Source: UBA2357 sp041916775
GTDB taxonomy: Bacteria; Pseudomonadota; Gammaproteobacteria; Burkholderiales; Rhodocyclaceae
Assembly (NCBI GenBank): GCA_041916775.1
Contig: JAYRYZ010000007.1
Span: 62,001-126,000 of the forward strand
Reading direction: 5' to 3'
Length of the DNA stretch: 64,000 bases
Shown here: positions 1 to 7,692 of the stretch, piece by piece
How positions within the stretch are numbered: position 1 is the first letter of the stretch
Layout: each line of letters opens with the position of its first letter
Notes under the pieces: generated by a model
Told to the model about the DNA's origin: nothing
Seen by the model: the letters and a program-made list of their open reading frames with translations, nothing else
Databases searched by the model: none
Position numbers and translations under genes: made by a program

Positions 1-48
1 ATTTCGCGGTGATCGTCGCAGCCAAGCCAAGTGAAGGCGACACGGCTC

Positions 49-825
49 ATGCATGAGACCGCCTACCACTCCGGCCGCCTGTTCTTCCAGACTTATGCCC
101 GAGACGACTGGACGCGGGCGCTTGAAATCGGCAGCGCGGACGTCAATGGCGTCCTGCGCGACGTCTGCCCGCCCCAGGTGCATTACGTGGGTCTGGACCG
201 GTTCCCGGGGCCAGGCGTTGATCTGGTGGCGGATCTGAACCAGGGCCTGCCCTTCGCAGCCGAAAGCTTTGACGTGGTGTTATCGAGCTCGGCGCTTGAG
301 CACGATCCGGCCTTCTGGGACACCTTCTGCAACGCAGTCCGGCTACTCAAACCTGCCGGGCTGCTCTACCTCTGCGCACCCAGCAACAATGGCTTCCACC
401 GCCATCCGGTGGACTGCTGGCGCTTCTATCCGGACGCCGGCAAGGCACTGGAAAACTGGGCGCGCCGTCAGGGCCTGACGATCGAGCTGGTCGAGTCCTT
501 CACCTCCCCACCGGCTGAATCGGGCTGGTCGGATTTCATCGCCATCTTCAGCAAGCCGTCGCATCGCTTTCGAGCGAACGCACGACTCTGGCAGCAGCGC
601 GAGGCCCATAACATCTGGGATATCGACCATTCCGCGTTGCTGCACCCCAGCGGCGATACCTTCGACATGCAGATGCGCGCCCAACTGCAGACCGAACTCA
701 CCGCCTGCCAGCATGAGAATCGCCAACTGCGCCGTCAGCTCGCCACGCTTTCGCGGGAGATCGATGCGGCCTACCGCGCCCTGGCGGAACTGGCGCCGCC
801 GTCTGGCTCCACCCCGGTGGATTGA
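49..825 (+). CDS. class I SAM-dependent methyltransferase
   Basis: About 258 residues with a Rossmann-type methyltransferase core. Motif I reads LEIGSADVNG, an acidic residue follows beta-2 (GLDRF), and FDVVLSSSALEHDP matches the motif after beta-4 of the Methyltransf_11 families. The C-terminus is a helical, Gln/Arg-rich coiled-coil-like tail. The substrate cannot be told. ATG 49 has AAGG about 11 bases upstream; an in-frame GTG at 31 would add six residues but has no Shine-Dalgarno sequence. A stop lies in frame at 10-12, so the gene is complete. Its 3' end overlaps the convergent DUF302 gene by 55 bases. The family call is firm, the role unknown. Confidence 0.75.
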   Translation: MHETAYHSGRLFFQTYARDDWTRALEIGSADVNGVLRDVCPPQVHYVGLDRFPGPGVDLVADLNQGLPFAAESFDVVLSSSALEHDPAFWDTFCNAVRLLKPAGLLYLCAPSNNGFHRHPVDCWRFYPDAGKALENWARRQGLTIELVESFTSPPAESGWSDFIAIFSKPSHRFRANARLWQQREAHNIWDIDHSALLHPSGDTFDMQMRAQLQTELTACQHENRQLRRQLATLSREIDAAYRALAELAPPSGSTPVD

Positions 826-1367
826 TCTCCCGGGCTGCCATGGCGGCCGGCTTCGGCGCGGGTGGTGGAGACGATACGCTGCAGGAGCGCCGCGGCGAGC
901 CGCCCGCCGGGAGAGTCGAGGCCGGGCGCGCGGTAGCCCAGCTGCACCACCGGAGGCGCGTCGCGGCTGGCGTGGAGCGCGATCGACAGCGGGCAGCGCG
1001 CGATGTTGGCCGGGGATTCCTGAACGAGGACGGCGGCGACGCGGGCGCTGCAGAAGGTGAAGACCTCGGCGTCGGTGTAGAGCCCTTGCGGATGCCCGAG
1101 CGCGGCGGCGGTGCGGTCGAGCATGTCAGAGAAGGCGCTGATCGTCGGCGGGGTGAGCCCTTCGGCGGCGATGGCGTCGAGCAAGGCCGTGCGCGCATCG
1201 CTGTAGCGCGCGCCGGGAATCGTCACGCTGACCAGTCCGTCGCCTGCGGCGGCTGCGGGCACGACGAGATGTATCGCCAGCACCACCGGCACCGCGCACA
1301 GCGTGCGGGCAATGCGGGGCAGGCCGTACCGGGCGCGGGCTGCAACCCTGTGCGTCATGTACGTCAT
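771..1367 (-). CDS. exported DUF302-domain protein
   Basis: 198 residues with an N-terminal hydrophobic leader (VLAIHLVVPAAAA), so probably periplasmic. The body fits DUF302: a segment around EVFTFCSARVAA followed by a CPLSIAL strand. DUF302 proteins have no agreed function. It starts 23 bases after the metallohydrolase stop on the same strand, so it is likely the third gene of the quinoprotein-associated operon that starts at 3162. Two in-frame ATGs (1367 and 1358) are possible and neither has a strong ribosome binding site. The last 18 codons overlap the end of the convergent methyltransferase gene. Confidence 0.65.
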   Translation of the reverse strand: MTYMTHRVAARARYGLPRIARTLCAVPVVLAIHLVVPAAAAGDGLVSVTIPGARYSDARTALLDAIAAEGLTPPTISAFSDMLDRTAAALGHPQGLYTDAEVFTFCSARVAAVLVQESPANIARCPLSIALHASRDAPPVVQLGYRAPGLDSPGGRLAAALLQRIVSTTRAEAGRHGSPGDQSTGVEPDGGASSARAR

Positions 1368-1390
1368 GCGCGCGGACGCCCGTCGGGTGC

Positions 1391-2332
1391 CTAGCGTGCC
1401 AACGCGGCCTGCTCCGCGGCGGGGAACAGGTGCGTGACCGAGCGGCGGAACTCGCTGCCCACCAGCGCCATGTCGCGGAAGCGCTCGGGGATCGGGGTGG
1501 CGAACACCTCGGTCATGTCCAGCCCCTGCTCCGCGGCGGCGCGCATGGTGTCGCCCAGCCATGTCAGGTAGGCGCGCGTTTCGCGCAGGGGGGCGAGGTC
1601 GGTCGCGACCTCGCCGTGGCCGGGCACCCACTGGCGTGCCGGGAGCGTCTCCAGCTGCTGCAGCGAGGCGATCCACTCAGGCAGGTCGGCGTGCGGTGTC
1701 GTCGGTGCGCGGCGGTTGAAGATGAGGTCGGCGGCGAAGACGGTGCCGCTGGCATGATCCAGCACCACCAGATCGGCGGCGGTGTGTCCGCCCAGGGCGA
1801 TCAGCTCGATATCGCGCCCGGCGACGGTTTGGCGGCCGGGCGTCGCGTCCTTGCCGGGTACCACCACCTCGGTGCCCAGCATCCAGTCGCCGTTCATGCG
1901 GTACATGTTGGCGTTGAAGGTTTCGCCATCGCGCTGGATGTCGCGCCGGGTCGTGGGCAGCGCAGCGAGCGTTTCCGCCGGGAAAGCCTGGTTGCCGAGA
2001 AAGTGGTCCGGGTGGTGATGGGTGTTGAGCGTCAGCACGACCGGCAGTGGCGTCACCGCGCGGATGGCGGCGAGCATCTGCTCGCCGTAGCGGCGCGACG
2101 AGCCGGTGTCGATGACGATGACCCCGTCACTGCCGACGATGAAGCCGGTGTTGACGATGTTTCCCCCGTTCGCGAAGGAAAAGTCCTCGGTCAGCCCGAC
2201 CAGCACGTGCACACCGGGGGCGATCTCGCGTGCCTTCAGCCCGTAGTCGAAGTCGCCAGCGCCTGCGAGTGCGGCGTGGCCGAGCAGCAGTGCGCACAGG
2301 CTGAGACGTATCCAGCGCAGCGCGGCGATCAT
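1391..2332 (-). CDS. quinoprotein relay system zinc metallohydrolase (MBL fold)
   Basis: 313 residues with a signal peptide (about 1-25) and a metallo-beta-lactamase fold. The HHHPDH metal motif is at residues 105-110, later ligands lie in GGHTAAD and VPGHGEV. It resembles SoxH-like hydrolases encoded beside PQQ dehydrogenases, named as part of a quinoprotein relay system in the TIGRFAM descriptions. Its start codon overlaps the SoxYZ-like stop by four bases (ATGA), so the two are translationally coupled. The substrate is unknown; a plausible idea is that it hydrolyses a thioester or similar adduct on the SoxYZ-like carrier. The link to the PQQ dehydrogenase rests on gene context. Confidence 0.8.
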   Translation of the reverse strand: MIAALRWIRLSLCALLLGHAALAGAGDFDYGLKAREIAPGVHVLVGLTEDFSFANGGNIVNTGFIVGSDGVIVIDTGSSRRYGEQMLAAIRAVTPLPVVLTLNTHHHPDHFLGNQAFPAETLAALPTTRRDIQRDGETFNANMYRMNGDWMLGTEVVVPGKDATPGRQTVAGRDIELIALGGHTAADLVVLDHASGTVFAADLIFNRRAPTTPHADLPEWIASLQQLETLPARQWVPGHGEVATDLAPLRETRAYLTWLGDTMRAAAEQGLDMTEVFATPIPERFRDMALVGSEFRRSVTHLFPAAEQAALAR

Positions 2333-3162
2333 GGCGTCACCCAGGCATCGACGCGGTTGCCGTTGTTGTCGCGGCCGCCGACATGCACCTTGCCGCCGCT
2401 GGGGCTGCGGGCGGGCAGGTCGATCGTGAAGGTGGGGTTCTCGGCCACCGGCTCGAAGGCCTCGATGTGCATCAGCGGTGTGCCCTGGCTGGATGCCAGG
2501 GTGAGCGCCTCGATATGGAAGACCGGTACGCCGGGCGCGAGGCCGGTGTCCATGGGGTGGATGATGCGCAGGCGGATGCGTTCGCCGCCATCCACGCGCG
2601 ACCAGATGCGCCCGCTGACCTCGTTGAGCTTGTCCTGCCACTCCGGAGAGGAGGAGCCGGTGGAGGGCAGGGTGCAGCCGCCGCCGGTGGCCGTGACCCA
2701 TGCGCCACCGACGTGCCAGCGACCGTCCGCGGTGCGTGCAGCGGCTCGTACCGGCGACGATTGCTGCAGCTTGAGGCGGAAGCCGAGCGAGGCCTGGGCG
2801 CCTTCCGGTACGAAGCGCAGCACCTTCAGGATGGGGTTGAAGTCGGCGAACACGAGCACCTCTTCCACGGCGCCGAGGGCGCTCGCGTCCACCGTGACCG
2901 GAACGTTCAGCGAATCCTCGGCGATCGCCGGCGCGGTAATGCGCACCCGCTCGTCGAACACCACCTCTGCGTCGTCGAAGAAGGCGCGGCGCATGTCGTC
3001 CCAGCGGGGCGAGTCGAGCGGATCGCGTTGTGCCTCGATTGCGGTGGCAGGCGGCGTCAGCGCATGGGCGGCAGGCGCGACCAGACAGGCCACGCACAGC
3101 AGCACCCGGCGCAATGCTGCGCTGCGGGCGGGCGGGCGGTTTTCAGAGGAGTTGCGGTTCAT
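2329..3162 (-). CDS. quinoprotein dehydrogenase-associated SoxYZ-like carrier protein
   Basis: 277 residues with a signal peptide (about 1-34), then a SoxY-like domain and a SoxZ-like domain fused in one chain. Cys163 lies in a glycine-rich run (ATGGGCT) that may be the counterpart of the substrate-carrying cysteine of SoxY; here it is internal because SoxZ follows. The SoxZ-like half (about 180-277) carries the IHPMDTG and FTIDLPAR strands. Sulfur-oxidation SoxYZ carries thio groups; the cargo of this fused form is not known. It is first in a minus-strand operon with the metallohydrolase and is divergent from the PQQ dehydrogenase, with a -24/-12 promoter at 3281-3296. Confidence 0.8.
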   Translation of the reverse strand: MNRNSSENRPPARSAALRRVLLCVACLVAPAAHALTPPATAIEAQRDPLDSPRWDDMRRAFFDDAEVVFDERVRITAPAIAEDSLNVPVTVDASALGAVEEVLVFADFNPILKVLRFVPEGAQASLGFRLKLQQSSPVRAAARTADGRWHVGGAWVTATGGGCTLPSTGSSSPEWQDKLNEVSGRIWSRVDGGERIRLRIIHPMDTGLAPGVPVFHIEALTLASSQGTPLMHIEAFEPVAENPTFTIDLPARSPSGGKVHVGGRDNNGNRVDAWVTP

Positions 3163-3280
3163 GTTGCTGCCTCATCGGGAAAGTCGTCGGGGCACGTGAT
3201 TGGAAATCGCCGAACGGGCACTGCGGTTCGGGCACGGAAACGCGCGGCTGGCTCGGACTCGAGTGCTGAAGTGTATGCGA

Positions 3281-3296
3281 TGCAAGCGATGTGCCA
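3281..3296 (-). promoter_or_regulatory. sigma-54 (-24/-12) promoter of the SoxYZ-like operon
   Basis: On the minus strand this reads TGGCAC-N5-TTGCA, a perfect match to the RpoN consensus with GG and GC twelve bases apart. It lies about 120 bases upstream of the SoxYZ-like start. Confidence 0.8.
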
Positions 3297-3347
3297 TGGC
3301 CATGGTCGGGCGTAAGCGCGCTCCAGGGCGTTGCCCGCACTGCCCGC

Positions 3348-3364
3348 TGTTGCGCTTCGCAACA
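3348..3364. promoter_or_regulatory. palindromic activator site (putative UAS)
   Basis: Perfect inverted repeat TGTTGCG-CTT-CGCAACA between two divergent -24/-12 promoters. It shares the TGTTS...SAACA ends and the CGCTYCG centre with the palindrome at 14336-14352. It is inferred to be an upstream site of the AcoR-type activator encoded at 8412. Confidence 0.55.
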
Positions 3365-3410
3365 CCTGGTCCCGTGCGCCACAGGAATGACTGCCCGTTT
3401 TGCCGTTCAG

Positions 3411-3425
3411 GGTTGCGCCGCAACC
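3411..3425. promoter_or_regulatory. second palindrome, possible activator site
   Basis: Perfect inverted repeat GGTTGCG-C-CGCAACC, about 80 bases before the plus-strand -24 element. The half site (GTTGCG) is the same as in 3348-3364 but the spacer is two bases shorter, so it may be a weaker site or chance. Confidence 0.35.
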
Positions 3426-3503
3426 GGGCGAGCAGGCCCCGTATCTCAAAGCTGCACGCGCCGCATGGGCATTTGGGCGGTTCAGACAAGGGATTCCAAT
3501 GTC

Positions 3504-3519
3504 TGGCACACGTATTGCA
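3504..3519 (+). promoter_or_regulatory. sigma-54 (-24/-12) promoter of the PQQ alcohol dehydrogenase
   Basis: TGGCAC-N5-TTGCA, a perfect RpoN promoter, about 80 bases upstream of the dehydrogenase start. Confidence 0.85.
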
Positions 3520-3599
3520 GTTAGTGCTGTGCCAGGCCTGGAGCGGATGCCGGGCGTGCAAGGGTAAAACGACGATTCCAAGTGAAGCGAGGAGAAAAA

Positions 3600-5426
3600 A
3601 TGAGTGTGAACAAGAACATGAGCCGCCTGCCGGTCACGCTGAGCGCCATTGCACTGGCGCTGGCGAGCATGGGGGTGCAGGCCGCGACGGTGACCGACGA
3701 GGACATCCTCAACGATGCCACGATCACCAAGCAGGTGGTGACGAACGGCCTGGGCACCAAGGGTCAGCGTTACTCGCCGCTGAAGCAGGTCAACGTGGAT
3801 ACGGTGAAGGACCTGGTGCCGGTGTGGTCGTTCTCGTTCGGTGGTGAAAAGCAGCGCGGCCAGCAGTCGCAACCGATCGTGTTCGACGGCAAGATGTACG
3901 TGACCGCTTCTTACAGCCGCATCTTCGCGCTCGACGCGAAGACCGGCAAGAAGCTGTGGAAGTACGAGCACCGCCTGCCGGAAGGCATCATGCCGTGCTG
4001 CGACGTGATCAACCGCGGCGCCGCGATCTACGGCGACCTGGTGATCTTCGGTACCCTGGATGCGCAGCTCGTCGCGCTCAACAAGGACACCGGCAAGGTG
4101 GTGTGGCGCGAGAAGATAGCCGATTACAAGGACGGCTACTCCTTCACCGCCGCACCCCAGATCGTCAAGGGCATGGTCATCACCGGCAACTCGGGCGGTG
4201 AGTTTGGTGTGGTCGGCCGCGTGGATGCGCGCGACGCCAAGACCGGCAAGCTGGTCTGGACCCGCCCGACCGTCGAAGGCCACATGGGCTACAAGTACGA
4301 CGCCGAAGGCAAGCAGGTCGACAACGGCATCTCCGGTACCACCAACGCGACCTGGCCGGGCGACCTGTGGAAGACTGGCGGCGCCGCGCCCTGGCAGACC
4401 GCCTATTACGATGCAGAAGCCAACCTGATCTACATCGGCACCGGCAACCCGGCACCGTGGAACTCGTGGCTGCGCCCGGGCGACAACCTGTTCTCGTCCT
4501 CGACGATCGCGATCAACCCCGACGACGGCAAGATCGTCTGGCACTTCCAGGGCACGCCGCACGACGGCTGGGACTTCGACGGCGTGAATGAATTCATCGC
4601 CTTCGACTACAAGGATCCCAAGACCGGTAACGTCGTAAAGGCCGGTGGCAAGGCCGACCGCAACGGCTTCTTCCTCGTCAATGACCGCACCAACGGCAAA
4701 CTGCTCAACGCCTTCCCGTTCGTGAACCGCATCGACTGGGCCAAGGGCTATGACCTGAAGACCGGCCGCCCGATCACCAACGACGAGAACCGTCCGGCCA
4801 ACCCCTTCCTGAAGACCGCCGATGCGAAGCCTGCGGCGGATGGCAAGCCGGCCGATCCGGCTGCGCAAAAGGGCGATCCGGTGTTCGTCGCGCCGTCCTT
4901 CCTCGGCGGCAAGAACCAGATGCCGATGGCCTACAGCCCGGAAACCGGTTATTTCTACGTGCCGGCCAACGAGTGGGGCATGGACATCTGGAACGAGCCG
5001 GTTTCGTACAAGCGTGGCGCGGCCTACCTCGGCGCGGGCTTCACGATCAAGCCGCTGCACGAGGACTACATCGGCGCGCTGCGCGCGGTCGATCCGGTGA
5101 GCGGCAAGATCGTGTGGGAGGTGAAGAACAACGCGCCGCTGTGGGGCGGGGTGATGACCACCGCCGGCAACCTGGTGTTCTACGGCACGCCCGAGGGCTA
5201 CCTGAAGGCGATCAACGCGACCACCGGCGCGGAAGTGTGGCAGTTCCAGACTGGCTCCGGCGTGATCGCTCCGCCGGTCACCTGGGACGACAACGGCGAG
5301 CAGTACATCGCCGTCGTCTCCGGCTGGGGTGGTGCGGTGCCGCTGTGGGGTGGCGATGTCGCCAAGCGGGTGAACTTCCTCGAGCAGGGCGGCTCGGTGT
5401 GGGTGTTCAAGCTCCACAAATCCTGA
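3600..5426 (+). CDS. PQQ-dependent alcohol dehydrogenase (methanol/ethanol family), predicted lanthanide type
   Basis: 608 residues with a signal peptide (about 1-29): a periplasmic eight-bladed quinoprotein oxidising primary alcohols to aldehydes. Visible landmarks are the adjacent cysteine pair Cys133-Cys134, metal ligand Glu201, Asn283 in GTGNPAPWN, and catalytic Asp325. Two residues on, Asp327 (WDFDG) is the extra acidic ligand known from lanthanide-dependent XoxF, PedH and ExaF; calcium enzymes have Ala or Ser there. No C-terminal heme domain is present, so electrons must go to a separate cytochrome, probably the one at 5483. ATG 3600 is preceded by GAGGAGA; an upstream GTG at 3582 is less likely. 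A -24/-12 promoter lies at 3504-3519. Confidence 0.92.
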   Translation: MSVNKNMSRLPVTLSAIALALASMGVQAATVTDEDILNDATITKQVVTNGLGTKGQRYSPLKQVNVDTVKDLVPVWSFSFGGEKQRGQQSQPIVFDGKMYVTASYSRIFALDAKTGKKLWKYEHRLPEGIMPCCDVINRGAAIYGDLVIFGTLDAQLVALNKDTGKVVWREKIADYKDGYSFTAAPQIVKGMVITGNSGGEFGVVGRVDARDAKTGKLVWTRPTVEGHMGYKYDAEGKQVDNGISGTTNATWPGDLWKTGGAAPWQTAYYDAEANLIYIGTGNPAPWNSWLRPGDNLFSSSTIAINPDDGKIVWHFQGTPHDGWDFDGVNEFIAFDYKDPKTGNVVKAGGKADRNGFFLVNDRTNGKLLNAFPFVNRIDWAKGYDLKTGRPITNDENRPANPFLKTADAKPAADGKPADPAAQKGDPVFVAPSFLGGKNQMPMAYSPETGYFYVPANEWGMDIWNEPVSYKRGAAYLGAGFTIKPLHEDYIGALRAVDPVSGKIVWEVKNNAPLWGGVMTTAGNLVFYGTPEGYLKAINATTGAEVWQFQTGSGVIAPPVTWDDNGEQYIAVVSGWGGAVPLWGGDVAKRVNFLEQGGSVWVFKLHKS

Positions 5427-5437
5427 TTCAAAACCAG

Positions 5438-5464
5438 ACGGCCGGACATTCGCTGCCCGGCCGT
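5438..5464 (+). other. intercistronic stem-loop
   Basis: Perfect 8-bp stem (ACGGCCGG / CCGGCCGT) with an 11-base loop between the dehydrogenase stop and the cytochrome gene. There is no T run, so it may be an mRNA-stabilising or processing element rather than a terminator. Confidence 0.4.
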
Positions 5465-5482
5465 CGATTCACGGAGTCAAGC

Positions 5483-5863
5483 ATGAAGCGAATCCAGTCC
5501 CTGCTGCTATGCGCCACGCTCGCCGCCTCCACGGCCGCGCTCGCAGATCCGCGCCAGGACGAGGCGATGATCAAGCTCGCGGCGCAGAGCGGCTGCACCA
5601 CCTGTCACGGCATCGAGGAGGCCAAGCCGGGCCCGGAAGGCATGGCGCCGATCGGCCCGACCTGGGTCGATGTGGCCGCCCAGTACGCCGGCAAGCCCGG
5701 TGCGTCCGAGTTCCTGACCCGTATCGTGCTGGAGGGCTCCAACCCCTACGGCAGCCACTGGAAGGGCAAGGTCAGCGGCCTTGCGATGCCCCCGAATGCG
5801 GTCGCGATCACCGAAGCCAACGCGCGGGCGCTGGTTTCCTGGATCCTCGCACTCAAGAAGTAA
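5483..5863 (+). CDS. periplasmic class I c-type cytochrome
   Basis: 126 residues with a signal peptide (about 1-21) and one heme site C38-TT-C41-H42; Met102 in GLAMPPN is the likely distal ligand. It lies 56 bases after the PQQ dehydrogenase, has a GGAG ribosome binding site at -10, and is followed by a strong terminator, so the two form an operon. By position it is the likely direct electron acceptor of the dehydrogenase. It differs from the PedF cytochrome at 7679, so the island carries two cytochromes. Confidence 0.85.
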   Translation: MKRIQSLLLCATLAASTAALADPRQDEAMIKLAAQSGCTTCHGIEEAKPGPEGMAPIGPTWVDVAAQYAGKPGASEFLTRIVLEGSNPYGSHWKGKVSGLAMPPNAVAITEANARALVSWILALKK

Positions 5864-5911
5864 TTCTCCCTCTGCCCGTGCGCCGTGCAACATGCGGCGC
5901 CTGGTATCTTC

Positions 5912-5936
5912 CGGCGCCCTCGGGCGCCGTTTTTTT
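5912..5936 (+). terminator. rho-independent terminator of the dehydrogenase-cytochrome operon
   Basis: GC stem CGGCGCC / GGCGCCG closed by a CTCG loop and followed by seven T residues, 48 bases after the cytochrome stop. Confidence 0.9.
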
Positions 5937-6065
5937 GGTTCGCTCGGCGGAGTGAGCTTCGCCGGCCGGGCCCCGGGACACGATCGCCTCAAGCGATTCC
6001 TGATCAAGCGCTTGGCGTACGATTCTGGTGTCAGGTTTCGTGTATTGCATGGGCCACGCCCGGTT

Positions 6066-6093
6066 TTGCAGTCCTGTAGCAGAACGCTACAAT
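6066..6093 (+). promoter_or_regulatory. promoter and operator of the ParD-like / zeta module
   Basis: TTGCAG, a 16-base spacer, then TACAAT. A perfect inverted repeat TGTAGC-AGAAC-GCTACA (6075-6091) overlaps the -10 element, the usual layout for autorepression by an antitoxin. Confidence 0.55.
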
Positions 6094-6118
6094 CCACTCC
6101 GTCATCAAGGAGACTATC

Positions 6119-6532
6119 GTGGCGAAAGCGTCTACACCGATTCGGGTCCGGGACCGGCTTCTGCAGGAGGCAGCCGCCCGCGGCGCGCTTGAAAGTCGCA
6201 GTGCAAGCCAGCAGTTGGAATACTGGGCGGAGTTGGGAAAGGCAGTCAGCAGTGCCATCACGCCAGCCATGCTGCTCAGGTTGCGTGCGGGACTGGCGCA
6301 TGTCGTGGTTGCGGAAGATGCGGTTTCACCGGTGTCTACCGACTCGGTTCTCGAGCGTCTTGATGCCATGCGCGCGTCTGGAGCGCTGAGGCGGTCCGTC
6401 TTTCCTCATGATCGGCCCGCCTACCAGGCCAGTCGCTGCCGTCCCGGAATGCTCGAAGAGCACCTGCCGAATGGCGAGGTGCGCGTGGGCCGGTTTCGCA
6501 ACGGAGTGTTCGTTGCGGAGTCGGCCGAGTGA
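6119..6532 (+). CDS. ParD-like antitoxin of a type II toxin-antitoxin module
   Basis: 137 residues. The N-terminal part (about 1-60: PIRVRDRLLQEAAARGALESRSASQQLEYWAELG in its general pattern) matches the ParD_like family, a ribbon-helix-helix type DNA-binding antitoxin. The C-terminal half, ending in LPNGEVRVGRF, resembles the toxin-contacting tail seen in antitoxins paired with zeta-like kinases. GTG start with AAGGAG eight bases upstream. The downstream toxin frame starts inside its stop codon (GTGA), so the two were translationally coupled. It should bind the repeat at 6075-6091. Confidence 0.75.
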   Translation: MAKASTPIRVRDRLLQEAAARGALESRSASQQLEYWAELGKAVSSAITPAMLLRLRAGLAHVVVAEDAVSPVSTDSVLERLDAMRASGALRRSVFPHDRPAYQASRCRPGMLEEHLPNGEVRVGRFRNGVFVAESAE

Positions 6533-6762
6533 CATCGCCGGCGCTTTGGGTTGTGGTGGGTGGCAACGGTGCCGGAAAGAGCACTTTTCATCGCCTGATG
6601 CTTGCGCCGCTCGGGCTACCCTTCGTCAATGCGGACGACATTGCGCGTGAGTGCTTTGCCGAGGATGCGGAGATGCGGGCGTATGATGCGGCGCGTTTGG
6701 CAGCGGATCTGCGAGCCGATTTCCTGGTTCGGCGCGAGAGTTTCTGCTATGAAATGGGCTGA
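6529..6762 (+). pseudogene. truncated zeta-toxin family kinase
   Basis: 77 residues matching only the N-terminus of zeta toxin / AAA_33 kinases: Walker A GGNGAGKST at residues 11-19, then VNADDIA and RRESFCYE. Intact relatives are close to 200 residues and continue with the region holding the second substrate-binding and lid segments. Here a stop follows FCYEMG, and the next 78 bases encode nothing zeta-like in any frame before the convergent gene ends at 6841. The toxin has therefore lost about 60% of its length, probably by deletion, while the antitoxin is intact. Confidence 0.75.
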
Positions 6763-6793
6763 AGCGCTGATACGTTGAGGGGCAGGCCCGATG

Positions 6794-6823
6794 CCAGGCA
6801 GCCCGCTTGCGCGGGATGCCTGG
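6794..6823. terminator. possible bidirectional stem-loop between convergent genes
   Basis: Stem CCAGGC...GCCTGG with an inner GCCCGC / GCGGG pairing, in the 78-base gap between the truncated toxin and the end of the binding-protein gene. No T run on either strand. Confidence 0.35.
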
Positions 6824-6840
6824 GGGAGGTGTGGCGAGTC

Positions 6841-7692
6841 TCAGGGCGTGCGTAGCGTGAGGCCGTGCTCGGTGAAGAGGCGTGCGAGCTCGCCGGAGCG
6901 CTGCAGGTCGGCGAGGGCGTCGGAGAGGGCGGTCTCGAGGCCCTTGTTGTCGGCCTTCACTGCGAGGCCGATGGGCCACATCGAGACGCGCATCTCCGGC
7001 ATCGCGATCAGATCCACGCTGATTCCCTCCTGACCGGCGGTGGCCGCCTGCAGTTGGGTCTCGGTGCCGATGACGGCAGCGATCTCGTCGCGCGCGAGCG
7101 CCGCGGCGGCGTCGGCGATGGTCTTGAAGTGCACCACGTTGTCGCGCAGGCGGCCGTTCAGCACGTGCAGCAGGAAATCGCTCGCGTGGGTGTCGGTTTC
7201 GGCACCGATCTTCTCGCGCGTGAAGACCTCCAGCGCACTCGCAGCCGAGCCGGACGGTGCGGGCACGCGGGCGCTGCGCCGTGCCATCGCCATGGCCTCG
7301 AGGTGATACGGGCCGAAGATGCTGACCTGAGGATTCTGTGCCGCGAAGTTCACGTCCACAGGCACATGCAGCATCACGTCACCCGGCTTCGCGCCCATGT
7401 AATGACCGCGCCAGACCATGTTGCGCAAGTCGTCGTCCATGGTCTCGCCGGGGGGGAACTCGACCACCTGCGGCGACAGCCCCAGCTTCGCGGCGAGTGC
7501 CTTGCCGACAGCGATGTCGATGCCCTTGCCCGCTGCCGAGTAGGGCGGGAAATCCGCGTACACCGCAATCCGCAGCGCGCCCGCCTGCTGCAGCTCCGGG
7601 GCCGGTCCGGCTGCTGCCCGGGCGGGCAGGAGCGGGCCGGCCAGCAGTGCGCCGATCATGCCCAGGAAGGCACGACGATCACTGTGCCTCAT
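6841..7692 (-). CDS. quinoprotein dehydrogenase-associated periplasmic substrate-binding protein
   Basis: 283 residues, type 2 periplasmic binding fold (LRIAVYADFPPYS near the start). It belongs to the binding-protein-like group encoded next to PQQ alcohol dehydrogenases, with no transporter partner genes. The leader (residues 1-27) has DRRAFLG, a twin-arginine pattern, so it is probably exported folded by Tat. Its start overlaps the pedF stop by 14 bases, so both are one operon under the -24/-12 promoter at 8197-8212. The ligand is unknown; proposals for the family include PQQ or metal delivery, neither shown by this sequence. Confidence 0.78.
   Translation of the reverse strand: MRHSDRRAFLGMIGALLAGPLLPARAAAGPAPELQQAGALRIAVYADFPPYSAAGKGIDIAVGKALAAKLGLSPQVVEFPPGETMDDDLRNMVWRGHYMGAKPGDVMLHVPVDVNFAAQNPQVSIFGPYHLEAMAMARRSARVPAPSGSAASALEVFTREKIGAETDTHASDFLLHVLNGRLRDNVVHFKTIADAAAALARDEIAAVIGTETQLQAATAGQEGISVDLIAMPEMRVSMWPIGLAVKADNKGLETALSDALADLQRSGELARLFTEHGLTLRTP

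Larger units (their letters stand above)
3163..3599. other. divergent regulatory region between the SoxYZ-like operon and the PQQ dehydrogenase
   Basis: This 437-base gap holds no convincing gene. It contains two divergent -24/-12 promoters (3281-3296 minus, 3504-3519 plus) and two perfect palindromes between them (3348-3364 and 3411-3425). The frames open across it look like chance frames of GC-rich DNA. Confidence 0.7.

Noticed and set aside
3159..5417. Very long open frame antisense to the PQQ dehydrogenase
   Set aside because: His/Val/Arg-rich shadow composition with no family similarity, and the sense gene is certain.
6763..6840. Remainder of the zeta toxin in another frame (simple frameshift)
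   Set aside because: The 78 bases after the stop encode nothing zeta-like in any frame, so a deletion fits better.
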